Positions 1 through 7,619 of a stretch of DNA of 13,341 bases are shown here, in pieces. A program made the translations under genes and the position numbers. The stretch is from PWND01 sp964614525. Its GTDB lineage: Bacteria; Bacteroidota; Bacteroidia; Bacteroidales; UBA7960. The stretch lies in contig CAZTPA010000067.1 of NCBI GenBank assembly GCA_964614525.1, forward strand, positions 1 through 13,341, read 5' to 3'. Positions within the stretch are counted from its first letter, which is position 1. Each line of letters opens with the position of its first letter. The notes below the pieces were generated by a model that was not told the origin of the DNA, did not search any database, and was given only the letters and a program-made list of their open reading frames with translations.

Positions 1-30
1 AATATTTTTTTCATTTTTTTTAAAATTGCT

Positions 31-58
31 TGTAACTTTACGGTAAGATATCCGTCTC
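31..58 (+). promoter_or_regulatory. Putative ECF-type promoter of the sigma factor gene
   Basis: TGTAAC at 31-36 and CGTCTC at 53-58 are separated by 16 bases, counted from AAC to CGTC. This resembles ECF sigma promoters, which have an AAC-containing -35 and a CGTC-containing -10. It lies about 35 bp before the sigma gene's ATG. ECF factors commonly transcribe their own operon, so autoregulation is the natural inference. No TAnnTTTG housekeeping element is obvious in the same stretch. Confidence 0.5.
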
Positions 59-92
59 ATGTTCAGAAAGCAGGCAAAAACAACATAAACCA

Positions 93-578
93 ATGACAGC
101 TCCCGAATTTAACAAATGTGTCGATAGTTTTGCTGATGGTGTTTTTCGATTTATTTTGAAAAATATACGTGATGAAGATAAAGCCAGAGATGTTGTTCAG
201 GACTGTTTTGAAAAAATGTGGATTAAACATGCTGATATAAGTTTTGAAAAAGCCCGCTCTTACCTGTTTACAGCTGCCTATCATACAATGATAGACAATA
301 TCAGAAAAGACAGCAGACAAACAGAATTAACAGATGCAGCATATAATTCACATTCATATTCAGATGAATATTTTGGTTTGAAAGAAGTTTTGGAACAAGC
401 TGTGAATAAGTTACCGGATATACAAAAGAATGTGATTTTATTGAGAGATTATGAAGGTTATTCTTATGAAGAAATTGGAGAAATCACAGGACTAAACGAA
501 TCGCAAGTAAAAGTTTACATATACAGAGCACGCAATTTTTTAAAAACATATATAGGAAGCCTTGACCAGGTAATATAA
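93..578 (+). CDS. ECF-family RNA polymerase sigma-70 factor
   Basis: This 161-residue protein has the two-domain layout of an extracytoplasmic function sigma factor. Region 2 covers about residues 10-75 and contains DEDKARDVVQDCFEKMW, the core-binding and -10 melting helix segment. Region 4 covers about 100-152, where LPDIQKNVILLRDYEGYSYEEIGEITG leads into a helix-turn-helix and ends in YIYRARNFLK. There is no region 1.1 or 3, and the length is normal for ECF factors. It would direct core RNA polymerase to a small regulon, probably when released from the membrane protein encoded 12 bp downstream. The ATG at 93 follows an ECF-like promoter at a suitable distance. The signal it responds to cannot be read from the sequence. 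Confidence 0.93.
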   Translation: MTAPEFNKCVDSFADGVFRFILKNIRDEDKARDVVQDCFEKMWIKHADISFEKARSYLFTAAYHTMIDNIRKDSRQTELTDAAYNSHSYSDEYFGLKEVLEQAVNKLPDIQKNVILLRDYEGYSYEEIGEITGLNESQVKVYIYRARNFLKTYIGSLDQVI

Positions 579-590
579 AAAAAAGAAAAA

Positions 591-1715
591 ATGGAAATCA
601 GCAGATTAAACTACGAAGTGTTTTTCATCGATTATTTCGATGGCAGCTTGTCTGAAGAACAGGTTTCCTCTCTTATGCTTTTTTTGGAGCAAAACCCTGA
701 TCTTAAAGCAGAATTTGACGGATTTGAAAATATAGAGTTAAAAAATGACAATACTGTCACTTTCCCGAATAAAGAATTATTAAAAGTTCCTGAAGAAACG
801 GTTTTACCCATTACCGAAACAAATTTTGAATGGTTTTGTATAGCTCATTATGAAAAGGATTTATCTCTTGAGCAGGAAGTTGCTCTTGTTAATTTTTTAA
901 AAGAAAATCCCGATAAGCAAAAAGATTTTAATCAATATTCAAAGACAATTCTTGAGGCAGATAAAAACATTGTTTTTGAAAAACCGGAAAGATTAAAGCA
1001 TCATTTTGCAGCTCCCTATTTTGCTGTAAAACAACTTTGGTCATACGCATCGGCTGCAGCAGTTGTTTTCATAATTGCAGGACTGTTTTTCTTAATGCCA
1101 AGGCAAACATCCGAAATCGAAATGGCAATTACAAAAGACATAAATAAAAGCATTCCGGAAGCAACTATTGATGATACAATTGAAACAGAAATAGCAGAAA
1201 CAATTGAAACAAAACCGGAAGAAGCAATAACAAAATCTGAAAAAACACAAAAAACTCCTGTAGCTTCAAGGCCATCTGAAACAACAACAACACAAGAGGA
1301 AATGCCTAAGCCTCTTTTAGCTTCACAACTTGAAGTTAAAAGTCAGCCTTCGCTTATTCCAACAGGACAAAAGAAAGAGAATATTAAAACCGGGAAAATA
1401 ACAAGAACTTACGGTACTAGTTCAAACAAAGACAACAATTTAGGCGGTGACCAAAACTATACTACAGAAGATAATAGTTTTTCTTTTGCACAAACAAATG
1501 AAAGCAGAGAAAGTAATAGTTCTATTGATTTTGAAAGAATAGAAGACGGTATAGCAAACAGAAACAGATTTAACCTTTGGGATTTAGCTGCAGCAGGGCT
1601 GGCGGGTTTGAGCAATCTTACAGGAACTCCTCTTACGGTTGAAAAAGAGAGAGATCAGCAAGGAAATGTTGTTGAGCTGGCATTAGGAGACAATTTCAGT
1701 ATCTCCAGAAAATAA
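591..1715 (+). CDS. Putative anti-sigma factor, single-pass membrane protein with duplicated N-terminal domain
   Basis: This 374-residue protein is encoded 12 bp after the ECF sigma gene, almost certainly in the same operon. Its N-terminal part holds two related segments, about residues 7-47 and 78-118. Both follow the pattern N-(Y/F)-E-x-F-x-I...(S)-L-S-x-E-Q...F-L-x-(E/Q)-N-P-D, like the zinc-free anti-sigma domains of Bacteroidota. One hydrophobic helix lies at about 151-169. After it comes a long Thr/Glu/Lys/Pro-rich, low-complexity segment (about 170-320), presumably periplasmic. The final 50 residues are more ordered (GLAGLSNLTG, then QGNVVELALGDNFSISRK). I infer that it binds the sigma factor in the cytoplasm and senses an envelope signal. 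There is no HxxxCxxC zinc motif. The anti-sigma role rests on gene order and architecture, not on a tested homologue. Confidence 0.72.
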   Translation: MEISRLNYEVFFIDYFDGSLSEEQVSSLMLFLEQNPDLKAEFDGFENIELKNDNTVTFPNKELLKVPEETVLPITETNFEWFCIAHYEKDLSLEQEVALVNFLKENPDKQKDFNQYSKTILEADKNIVFEKPERLKHHFAAPYFAVKQLWSYASAAAVVFIIAGLFFLMPRQTSEIEMAITKDINKSIPEATIDDTIETEIAETIETKPEEAITKSEKTQKTPVASRPSETTTTQEEMPKPLLASQLEVKSQPSLIPTGQKKENIKTGKITRTYGTSSNKDNNLGGDQNYTTEDNSFSFAQTNESRESNSSIDFERIEDGIANRNRFNLWDLAAAGLAGLSNLTGTPLTVEKERDQQGNVVELALGDNFSISRK

Positions 1716-2606
1716 TAAAGGTTTATTTCCTCTTTTCTCTTTGTGCTTCCACCTTTTGTGAGTCCACAACCAGTATCGCGGATCCCGGATTATCGCTTTC
1801 TCCAGCATCTTTGTATGTTTATAAGTAAGTGCTCCCTCCGGCAAACCTTTGGGTGATTCTGAAACTATCTCAAAAAAACACTTATAATAACCTCGCTTAA
1901 CTTTTCTTATATCGGCAAATAGAACAGGAATGTCAAATTTTGCTGCAATCTTTTCCGTTCCCTGAAAAACAGGTGTTTCCTGGTTCAAAAAATTCATCCA
2001 ATATGATTGTCTGTTCATTGGAGGGCTCTGATCTGCCAATAGCAAAACAGCGCAAACCTCTTCTTTTAATCGGAACATTTCCCTTGTAAGAGAATTCATG
2101 GGAACCATAATTGTATCAAACCTTTCTCTGGATTTTAGCAAAATCCTGTCAGCAATTTTTCCTCTTAAGGGTTTGTATGCACTTACCAATGGCTTGCTAA
2201 GCCAAAACTTAAAGCCTGAACCCATATATTCCCAGTTTCCATAGTGTCCTAAAACTATTATTACCTTTTTATTCCGGGCAAAAAAACCCTCAATAATTTC
2301 TTTTGAATTTTTGTCAAATACAAATCTTTTGCTGATATTTTTATTTGAAATGCTCAGGCGTTTCAAAGATTCAACAAAAAAATCACAAAAATGTGACATA
2401 AAGGCTTTTTTGATTTGTTGAAGTTCTTTGCGGCTTTTTTCAGGAAAAGCATTCTTTAGGTTCTCATTGATTACTTCTTTTCTGTAAGAAAAAACATCAA
2501 AAAGAAAAAATTTTAACAGAGAAGAAAACAAATATAGCACCTTCATTGGGAAAAGAGAGAAGGCATAAAACAACCAATACACAGGATAGAACAAAAAAGC
2601 GGACAT
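1683..2606 (-). CDS. LpxL/HtrB-type lysophospholipid (lipid A) acyltransferase
   Basis: This 307-residue protein belongs to the LpxL/LpxM/HtrB family, which transfers a secondary acyl chain from acyl-ACP to lipid A precursors at the inner membrane. The catalytic H-x4-E motif is visible as HYGNWE (His121, Glu126). The family's DQSP block is at 192-195. Residues 1-37 are hydrophobic and would anchor it. Near the C-terminus, RDPRYWLWTHKRWK matches the usual ending of the family. The length is normal. It starts 9 bp after hflX stops, so it is probably the last gene of that transcript. Its final 33 bp overlap the convergent anti-sigma gene. Which acyl chain it adds, or whether the substrate is an ornithine-type lipid, cannot be told from the sequence. 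Confidence 0.9.
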   Translation of the reverse strand: MSAFLFYPVYWLFYAFSLFPMKVLYLFSSLLKFFLFDVFSYRKEVINENLKNAFPEKSRKELQQIKKAFMSHFCDFFVESLKRLSISNKNISKRFVFDKNSKEIIEGFFARNKKVIIVLGHYGNWEYMGSGFKFWLSKPLVSAYKPLRGKIADRILLKSRERFDTIMVPMNSLTREMFRLKEEVCAVLLLADQSPPMNRQSYWMNFLNQETPVFQGTEKIAAKFDIPVLFADIRKVKRGYYKCFFEIVSESPKGLPEGALTYKHTKMLEKAIIRDPRYWLWTHKRWKHKEKRGNKPLLFSGDTEIVS

Positions 2607-2615
2607 TGTAATTAT

Positions 2616-3809
2616 TTAATACAGAAAATTATCAAACGGATATCTGATTTTATGTACTTCTGAAACATTATCATATAATAACTTTCTGAGGTTTTCTATA
2701 TTCTCTTTCTTTTTTGCCGATATAAATATACTTGGAGACTCAAGCTTATTCATCCATGTTCGCTTCATTTCTTCAAGACTGATATTCGTTTTATCGGGAG
2801 GTGTTAAATCATCTTCTTCTTTCTCAACAAAGGAATACATATCAATTTTATTAAACACCATAATTGTTTGTTTTTCGCCGCCAATTATATCTGTCAGGGT
2901 TTTATTTACAACTTTGATCTGATCTTCAAAGCCGGGATGAGAAATATCCACCACATGCACCAGGATATCAGACTCTCTAACCTCATCAAGAGTTGATTTA
3001 AAAGATTCAATCAGGTGATGGGGCAATTTTCTTATAAAACCAACAGTATCAGACAATAAAAAGGGCAAATTCCCAACAACAACCTTTCTGACGGTAGTAT
3101 CAAGGGTTGCAAAAAGTTTATTTTCTGCAAAAACATCAGTTTTACTGAGAAGATTCATTATAGTAGATTTGCCGACATTGGTGTAGCCAACCAATGCAAC
3201 TCTAACCAAGCTTCCCCTGTTAGATCTTTGAGTTGCTTTTTGCTTATCAATTTGCATAAGCTTTTTTTTAAGCAATGCAATTTTATCCCTCACTATACGC
3301 CTGTCAGTTTCAATCTCTTTTTCTCCGGGCCCTTTGAGTCCAATACCACCCTTTTGTCGTTCAAGGTGGGTCCACATACCGGCTAAGCGAGGCAGCAAAT
3401 ACTGGTATTGCGCCAGCTCAACCTGCACTCTGGCATGTGCTGTTCTGGCTCTTTGTGCGAAAATGTCCAGAATAAGATTACTTCTGTCAATTACACGACA
3501 TTTTAAAGCTTTTTCAATATTTCTAAGCTGAGACAAATTAAGATCATCATCAAATACGACTAATTCGATATCATTATCAGAAACATAATTTCTAACTTCC
3601 TCAAGTTTTCCTTTACCAATATATGTTGCAGGTTCTGGATTGTTTAGTTTTTGAGTAAATCTCTTTACATTAATCCCGCCTGCAGTATCTACAAGAAAAG
3701 CAAGCTCATCAAGATATTCATTAACTGTTTCTTCCTTTTCAAAACTGCTTATTACACCAACTATTACGGTTCTTTCTTTTTGAGCTGAGGTTTTAGTATT
3801 TTCGAGCAT
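2616..3809 (-). CDS. hflX: GTPase HflX, ribosome-associated
   Basis: This 397-residue protein is HflX, a translational GTPase that binds the 50S subunit and splits stalled or stress-inactivated ribosomes. The N-terminal HflX domain (about 1-200) includes NPEPATYIGKGKLEEV and ARVQVELAQYQYLLPRL, followed by GGIGLKGPGEKEIETDRR. The G domain follows with G1 GYTNVGKST (208-216), the switch region FATLDTT (233-239), G3 DTVGF (254-258), G4 NKID (320-323) and a G5-like ISAKK near the C-terminus. All key residues are present. It sits 37 bp after a small membrane protein gene and 9 bp before the lipid A acyltransferase, in one co-directional run. The start is supported by alignment of the early TVIVGV strand. 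Confidence 0.97.
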   Translation of the reverse strand: MLENTKTSAQKERTVIVGVISSFEKEETVNEYLDELAFLVDTAGGINVKRFTQKLNNPEPATYIGKGKLEEVRNYVSDNDIELVVFDDDLNLSQLRNIEKALKCRVIDRSNLILDIFAQRARTAHARVQVELAQYQYLLPRLAGMWTHLERQKGGIGLKGPGEKEIETDRRIVRDKIALLKKKLMQIDKQKATQRSNRGSLVRVALVGYTNVGKSTIMNLLSKTDVFAENKLFATLDTTVRKVVVGNLPFLLSDTVGFIRKLPHHLIESFKSTLDEVRESDILVHVVDISHPGFEDQIKVVNKTLTDIIGGEKQTIMVFNKIDMYSFVEKEEDDLTPPDKTNISLEEMKRTWMNKLESPSIFISAKKKENIENLRKLLYDNVSEVHKIRYPFDNFLY

Positions 3810-3846
3810 TAAAATATGTTTAATTTATAACGACATCAAAAAGTAA

Positions 3847-4179
3847 TTATTTGTTTCCATGTGTCAGAAAGTAAAAACAAATAGAAGAAATCATCATCCA
3901 GCATGCAAATTCTCTATTAAGTCCATCAAATACAGAGAACGCCATATAAGCTGATAGCAATAATAAAATCAGTGCTGATATAACCGTTAATTGGCTATTG
4001 AAGAAACCACCTGCAAGCAGGAGTAATCCAAAAATTATAAATAAAGCAGCCAGGTAAAACTCCACGGTTTTCAGTTTAAAATCCATAAACTCAGGGAAAA
4101 AAAAGAAAAAAACGGTTAAAAGTAAAGATAACCTCATAAGCCAAATGGCTATGCCACTAATGTTTTTTAAAGGTTTCAT
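3847..4179 (-). CDS. Small four-helix membrane protein of unknown function
   Basis: I do not recognise this 110-residue protein. It is almost entirely hydrophobic, with four probable membrane helices at about residues 8-29, 39-59, 62-83 and 90-105. The ends are polar: MKPLKN at the start and THGNK at the end. No cysteine pairs, charged active-site clusters or known motifs are visible. It lies between trpS (95 bp upstream) and hflX (37 bp downstream), all on the same strand, so it may be co-transcribed. Being a long, uninterrupted reading frame in an AT-rich region with a coherent membrane pattern, it is probably real. Similar small membrane proteins are common and poorly characterised. Confidence 0.65.
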   Translation of the reverse strand: MKPLKNISGIAIWLMRLSLLLTVFFFFFPEFMDFKLKTVEFYLAALFIIFGLLLLAGGFFNSQLTVISALILLLLSAYMAFSVFDGLNREFACWMMISSICFYFLTHGNK

Positions 4180-4274
4180 AAGATTGCTTTTTTAATGATT
4201 ATAAATTGTTTGATTATAGCCGAAAAACAAATTACTTGCCGGCATTATTTTTCTGTTTATAATTTAAAAAGACA

Positions 4275-5270
4275 CTAAAAACTTTTAAATCCAATTATTT
4301 CTCTAACATCACGGATAGTTTTCCCGGCACTTTCGCGTGCTTTATCAGCACCCATTTTAGCAACTTTGCTCAGATATTCATTGTTTTTAGAAATATCCAG
4401 AATTTTTTCGCGCAAAGGCTTTACAAAGGTGATAATATCTTCAGCAAGTTGCTTTTTCATATCACCATATCTAATGCTACAACTATTGTAAGCTGCCTCA
4501 TAATGATTTATAACAGCATCATCAGATACTGCTCGCATCAGGCTAAACAAATTTTCCACAGCCTGAGATTTAGGCTGGTTTGGTTCTGTAGGGCCGGCAT
4601 CAGATACCGCTTTCATAACTTTTTTTCTGATAACATCCGGGTCGTCTGCTAAAAAAACGGCATTGCCTTCACTTTCCGATTTACCCATTTTTGTGCTGCC
4701 ATCAAGGCCCGGAATCTTAATAAGATTTTCTCCAAAATTGAAAGCATATGGTTCTGTAAAATAATCCTTATTATACATCCTGTTAAATCTTTTAGCAAAA
4801 GTTCTTGCCATTTCAAGATGTTGTTCCTGATCTTTCCCAACAGGAACTTTAGATGCATTATGAATTATAATATCAGCAGCCATCAATACCGGATATGTAA
4901 GAAGGCCTGCATTTATATTTTCCGGTTGTTTTCTGGCTTTGTCTTTAAAAGTTGTACACCTTTCAAGTTCGCCCATGTATGCATTCATTCCAAGCAACAA
5001 ATAAAGCTCTGCAACTTCAGGCACATCGCTTTGCACATAAAGAGTAGCCACTTCAGGATCTATCCCTGCTGCCAAATACTCTATCAACACTTGTCTTACA
5101 TTATTATGAAGATTTTCGGGTGTTGGATGAGTGGTTAATGAATGATAATCTGCTATAAAAAAATAACAATTATGCTGGTGCTGCATTTTAACAAAATTCT
5201 TGATTGCACCAAAATAGTTACCTATATGAAGGTTTCCTGTTGATCTGATTCCACTTACTACTGTTTCCAT
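4275..5270 (-). CDS. trpS: Tryptophanyl-tRNA synthetase
   Basis: This 331-residue class Ic synthetase charges tRNA-Trp with tryptophan. The N-terminus METVVSGIRSTGNLHIGNYFGAI carries the HIGN version of the class I HIGH motif at 15-18. The second signature is KMGKS at 194-198, the KMSKS equivalent. MNAYMGELERCTTFKDK and LLTYPVLMAADIIIHNA are typical TrpRS tryptophan and tRNA contact blocks. VGKDQEQHLEMAR precedes the KMSKS loop as expected. The length matches bacterial TrpRS. The gene is 84 bp downstream of recJ on the same strand. The start at 5270 is firm because the conserved fold begins at residue 3. Confidence 0.98.
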   Translation of the reverse strand: METVVSGIRSTGNLHIGNYFGAIKNFVKMQHQHNCYFFIADYHSLTTHPTPENLHNNVRQVLIEYLAAGIDPEVATLYVQSDVPEVAELYLLLGMNAYMGELERCTTFKDKARKQPENINAGLLTYPVLMAADIIIHNASKVPVGKDQEQHLEMARTFAKRFNRMYNKDYFTEPYAFNFGENLIKIPGLDGSTKMGKSESEGNAVFLADDPDVIRKKVMKAVSDAGPTEPNQPKSQAVENLFSLMRAVSDDAVINHYEAAYNSCSIRYGDMKKQLAEDIITFVKPLREKILDISKNNEYLSKVAKMGADKARESAGKTIRDVREIIGFKSF

Positions 5271-5354
5271 AACTGCGAAATTACAAATTTTTAGTTTAGC
5301 CAGACTATGATATAAGCCATAATCTGAAAGTTTTCTCTAAAAACAAAAGTCATA

Positions 5355-7106
5355 TTATGATGATGCCGAGGGTTTTATATCCTTAACATTTAATTGAAGA
5401 GTTTTTGTGCCGTTCCATTCATTTTCTTCTATTGAGAAAACAATATCAAAAGGTTGATTAGAAGCAACAACCTCATAATTCTTTAATTGTTGAAAGGCTA
5501 TTACTCCAATTTCATCATGAGAATAGTCATCCTGATAAACATTAAACTTAAGATGATTTTTTCCTACTATTCTCGGATAACCCTTTGTTTTAAGACCTTT
5601 TGCAATAAATATGGGGCTGGGATTTCCCGGGCCAAAAGGTGCAAATTGCTTTAACACATTATAAAACTTTTTAGTTATTTGAGAAAGTCTTATTTCCGAA
5701 TCTATTTCAATTTCCGGAATTAAAATATCATCAGTAATATTTTTTTCAACGTATTCCTGAAAAGTCTTTCTGAAGTTTTCGAAATTTTCCGGCTGCAGGC
5801 TCAATCCGGCAGCATATTTATGGCCTCCAAAGTGATCAAGAAATTCACTACAAGCATCTATTGCATCATATACGTCAAAATCCTTAACTGATCTTGCTGA
5901 GCCGGTAATTACACCATTAGATTCCGTTAAAATAACAGTTGGCCTGTAATAAGTTTCAATAAGCCGGGAAGCAACAATGCCAATAACACCTTTATGCCAG
6001 TCGCGACTAAACAAAACAGTAGATTTGCCATTTAACAAATTGCTGTCAAGTGTTATCATCTTAAGGGCTTCCTGTGTAATATTTGTATCAAGGGATCTCC
6101 TTTTGAGATTATTATCATTTATCTTTTGGCTTAATTCATGAGTTTGTTTCATTTCCTCACAAACTAAAAGTTCAACAGCTTTTTTAGCTTCGTGTATTCT
6201 TCCTGCAGCATTGATTCTTGGTCCAATAAGGAAAAGAAGATCGCTAACGTTTATTTCTTTGGTAAAAACGCTGAGATTGTCAGAAACATTTTTTCTAAGA
6301 ATATTGCTATAAAAGAGTATAGATTCGAAACCCGGACGCGGATTAAGATTAAGTCTTTTAAGGCCATAGTATGCCAAAATTCTGTTTTCTCCGGTAATTG
6401 GAACAATATCGGCAGCTATGCTAACGACAACCAGATCCAGAAGTTTTTCCAGTTCCTCAAATGGCAAGTTTCTTTTCTTATAAAAGGCTTGCGCGAGTTT
6501 AAAACCAAGTCCGCAACCTGAAAGTTCATCATAAGGATAAGGGCAGTCTTCTTGTTTTGGGTCAACAATGGCAACCGCCGGTGGTAGAGTAATGCCCGGG
6601 CGGTGGTGGTCACAAACGACAAAATCGATGCCTCTCTCCTTTGCGTAAGTAATTTGTTTATTGGCTTTAATACCACAATCGAGAGAAACAAAGAGAGAGA
6701 TTTTCTCTTTTACTGCATAATCTATACTAAGTGTTGAAATACCATATCCTTCTTTTTCACGATCCGGAATATAGAATTCAATTTTATCATAAAAATCCTT
6801 TAGAAAAGAATATACCAATGCAACAGCCGTAGTCCCATCAACATCATAATCACCATAAATAAGGATTTTTTCGCCATTAGAAATAGCTTCCTCTATCCTT
6901 TCAATCGCTTTATCCATGTCCTTGATAAGAAATGGATCATGCAAACTATCTAAAGAAGGCCTAAAAAAATCTTTTGCTTCACTAAAGGTTGTTATTCCTC
7001 TTTGATAAAGCAAACGAGCCAATATGGGATCGATGTTCAAAGACTGGGTTAATTTATCAACAATTGTTTGATTTTCAATATCTTTTACTACCCACCTTTT
7101 TACCAT
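5355..7106 (-). CDS. recJ: Single-stranded-DNA-specific exonuclease RecJ
   Basis: RecJ degrades single-stranded DNA 5' to 3' in recombinational and mismatch repair. I place the start at the ATG at 7106, giving 583 residues. The frame stays open upstream to 7184, but that 26-residue extension (beginning MCLIEKHKQK) does not look like RecJ, whereas MVKRWVVKD is typical of Bacteroidota RecJ. Metal-binding DHH motifs are intact: GDYDVDG (85-91), DCG (143-145) and CDHH (165-168), then GPRINAAGRI at about 295-304. The DHHA1 part follows with WHKGVIGIVASRL and FGGHKYAAGL, and the C-terminal OB-like domain contains FAPFGPGNPSPIF. A weak -7-like TATCTTTA lies at 7130-7137 on the minus strand. The 256 bp between atpC and this start hold no gene and no clean terminator that I can see. 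Confidence 0.96.
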   Translation of the reverse strand: MVKRWVVKDIENQTIVDKLTQSLNIDPILARLLYQRGITTFSEAKDFFRPSLDSLHDPFLIKDMDKAIERIEEAISNGEKILIYGDYDVDGTTAVALVYSFLKDFYDKIEFYIPDREKEGYGISTLSIDYAVKEKISLFVSLDCGIKANKQITYAKERGIDFVVCDHHRPGITLPPAVAIVDPKQEDCPYPYDELSGCGLGFKLAQAFYKKRNLPFEELEKLLDLVVVSIAADIVPITGENRILAYYGLKRLNLNPRPGFESILFYSNILRKNVSDNLSVFTKEINVSDLLFLIGPRINAAGRIHEAKKAVELLVCEEMKQTHELSQKINDNNLKRRSLDTNITQEALKMITLDSNLLNGKSTVLFSRDWHKGVIGIVASRLIETYYRPTVILTESNGVITGSARSVKDFDVYDAIDACSEFLDHFGGHKYAAGLSLQPENFENFRKTFQEYVEKNITDDILIPEIEIDSEIRLSQITKKFYNVLKQFAPFGPGNPSPIFIAKGLKTKGYPRIVGKNHLKFNVYQDDYSHDEIGVIAFQQLKNYEVVASNQPFDIVFSIEENEWNGTKTLQLNVKDIKPSASS

Positions 7107-7362
7107 CCTGAAATTTTTCTTTGTGAGTGTAAAGATAGTAATAATGAGCGATATTTTTTGCTTATGTTTTTCTATTAAACACAAAACTATTATAACAGAC
7201 CTGTTTACAAACCCTTACGAAAAGAAAAAATGTTTTTTTAAATGAAAGAATAAGTATTATAGAATGTTTTGTAGAAAATAACAAAAACCGTCGACTGTAT
7301 ATTCAAAACAAACAAGCGGCAAACTAAACCATAAGGCGAATTATAACATGTATGGCAAGCTA

Positions 7363-7608
7363 TTATGTTTCGGTGAGAATTAAAATTTTATTATTAAAAA
7401 CTTCTACAACACCTTTATTTATATCCAGGTTTATTTTATTCCTGTCGCTATCAATAATTTTCAGCGTTCCTTTTTCAAGAAGTGCGATGATTGGCGCGTG
7501 ATTATTAAGGATTTCGAAAGAACCCATTTTCCCGGGAAGCTGCACAAGTACAACATCTCCAATGTAAAGATTTTTTTCGGGCGATATAATTTCAAGATGC
7601 ATTAACAT
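7363..7608 (-). CDS. atpC: ATP synthase F1 epsilon subunit, short form
   Basis: This 81-residue protein is the epsilon subunit of F1, linking the rotor to the c-ring. It has only the N-terminal beta-sandwich domain, with SPEKNLYIGDVVLVQLPGKMGSFEILNNHAPIIALLEKGTL matching the family core. The two C-terminal helices that act as an inhibitory clamp in many bacteria (which make the protein about 130-140 residues) are missing. The frame ends at a normal stop after the last strand, so this is the short form seen in Bacteroidota and not a truncation. An alternative start two codons in, at 7602 (MHLEIISP), is equally good. It follows atpD by 11 bp and is surely co-transcribed. Confidence 0.94.
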   Translation of the reverse strand: MLMHLEIISPEKNLYIGDVVLVQLPGKMGSFEILNNHAPIIALLEKGTLKIIDSDRNKINLDINKGVVEVFNNKILILTET

Positions 7609-7619
7609 AATGACAGCTG

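Noticed and set aside
3334..3531. Plus-strand open frame opposite hflX
   Set aside because: It lies entirely within the strongly conserved HflX coding sequence and shows no protein-like pattern, so it is a shadow frame.
7107..7184. N-terminal extension of recJ to an upstream ATG
   Set aside because: The added 26 residues do not resemble RecJ, and the sequence from 7106 begins with a typical RecJ N-terminus.
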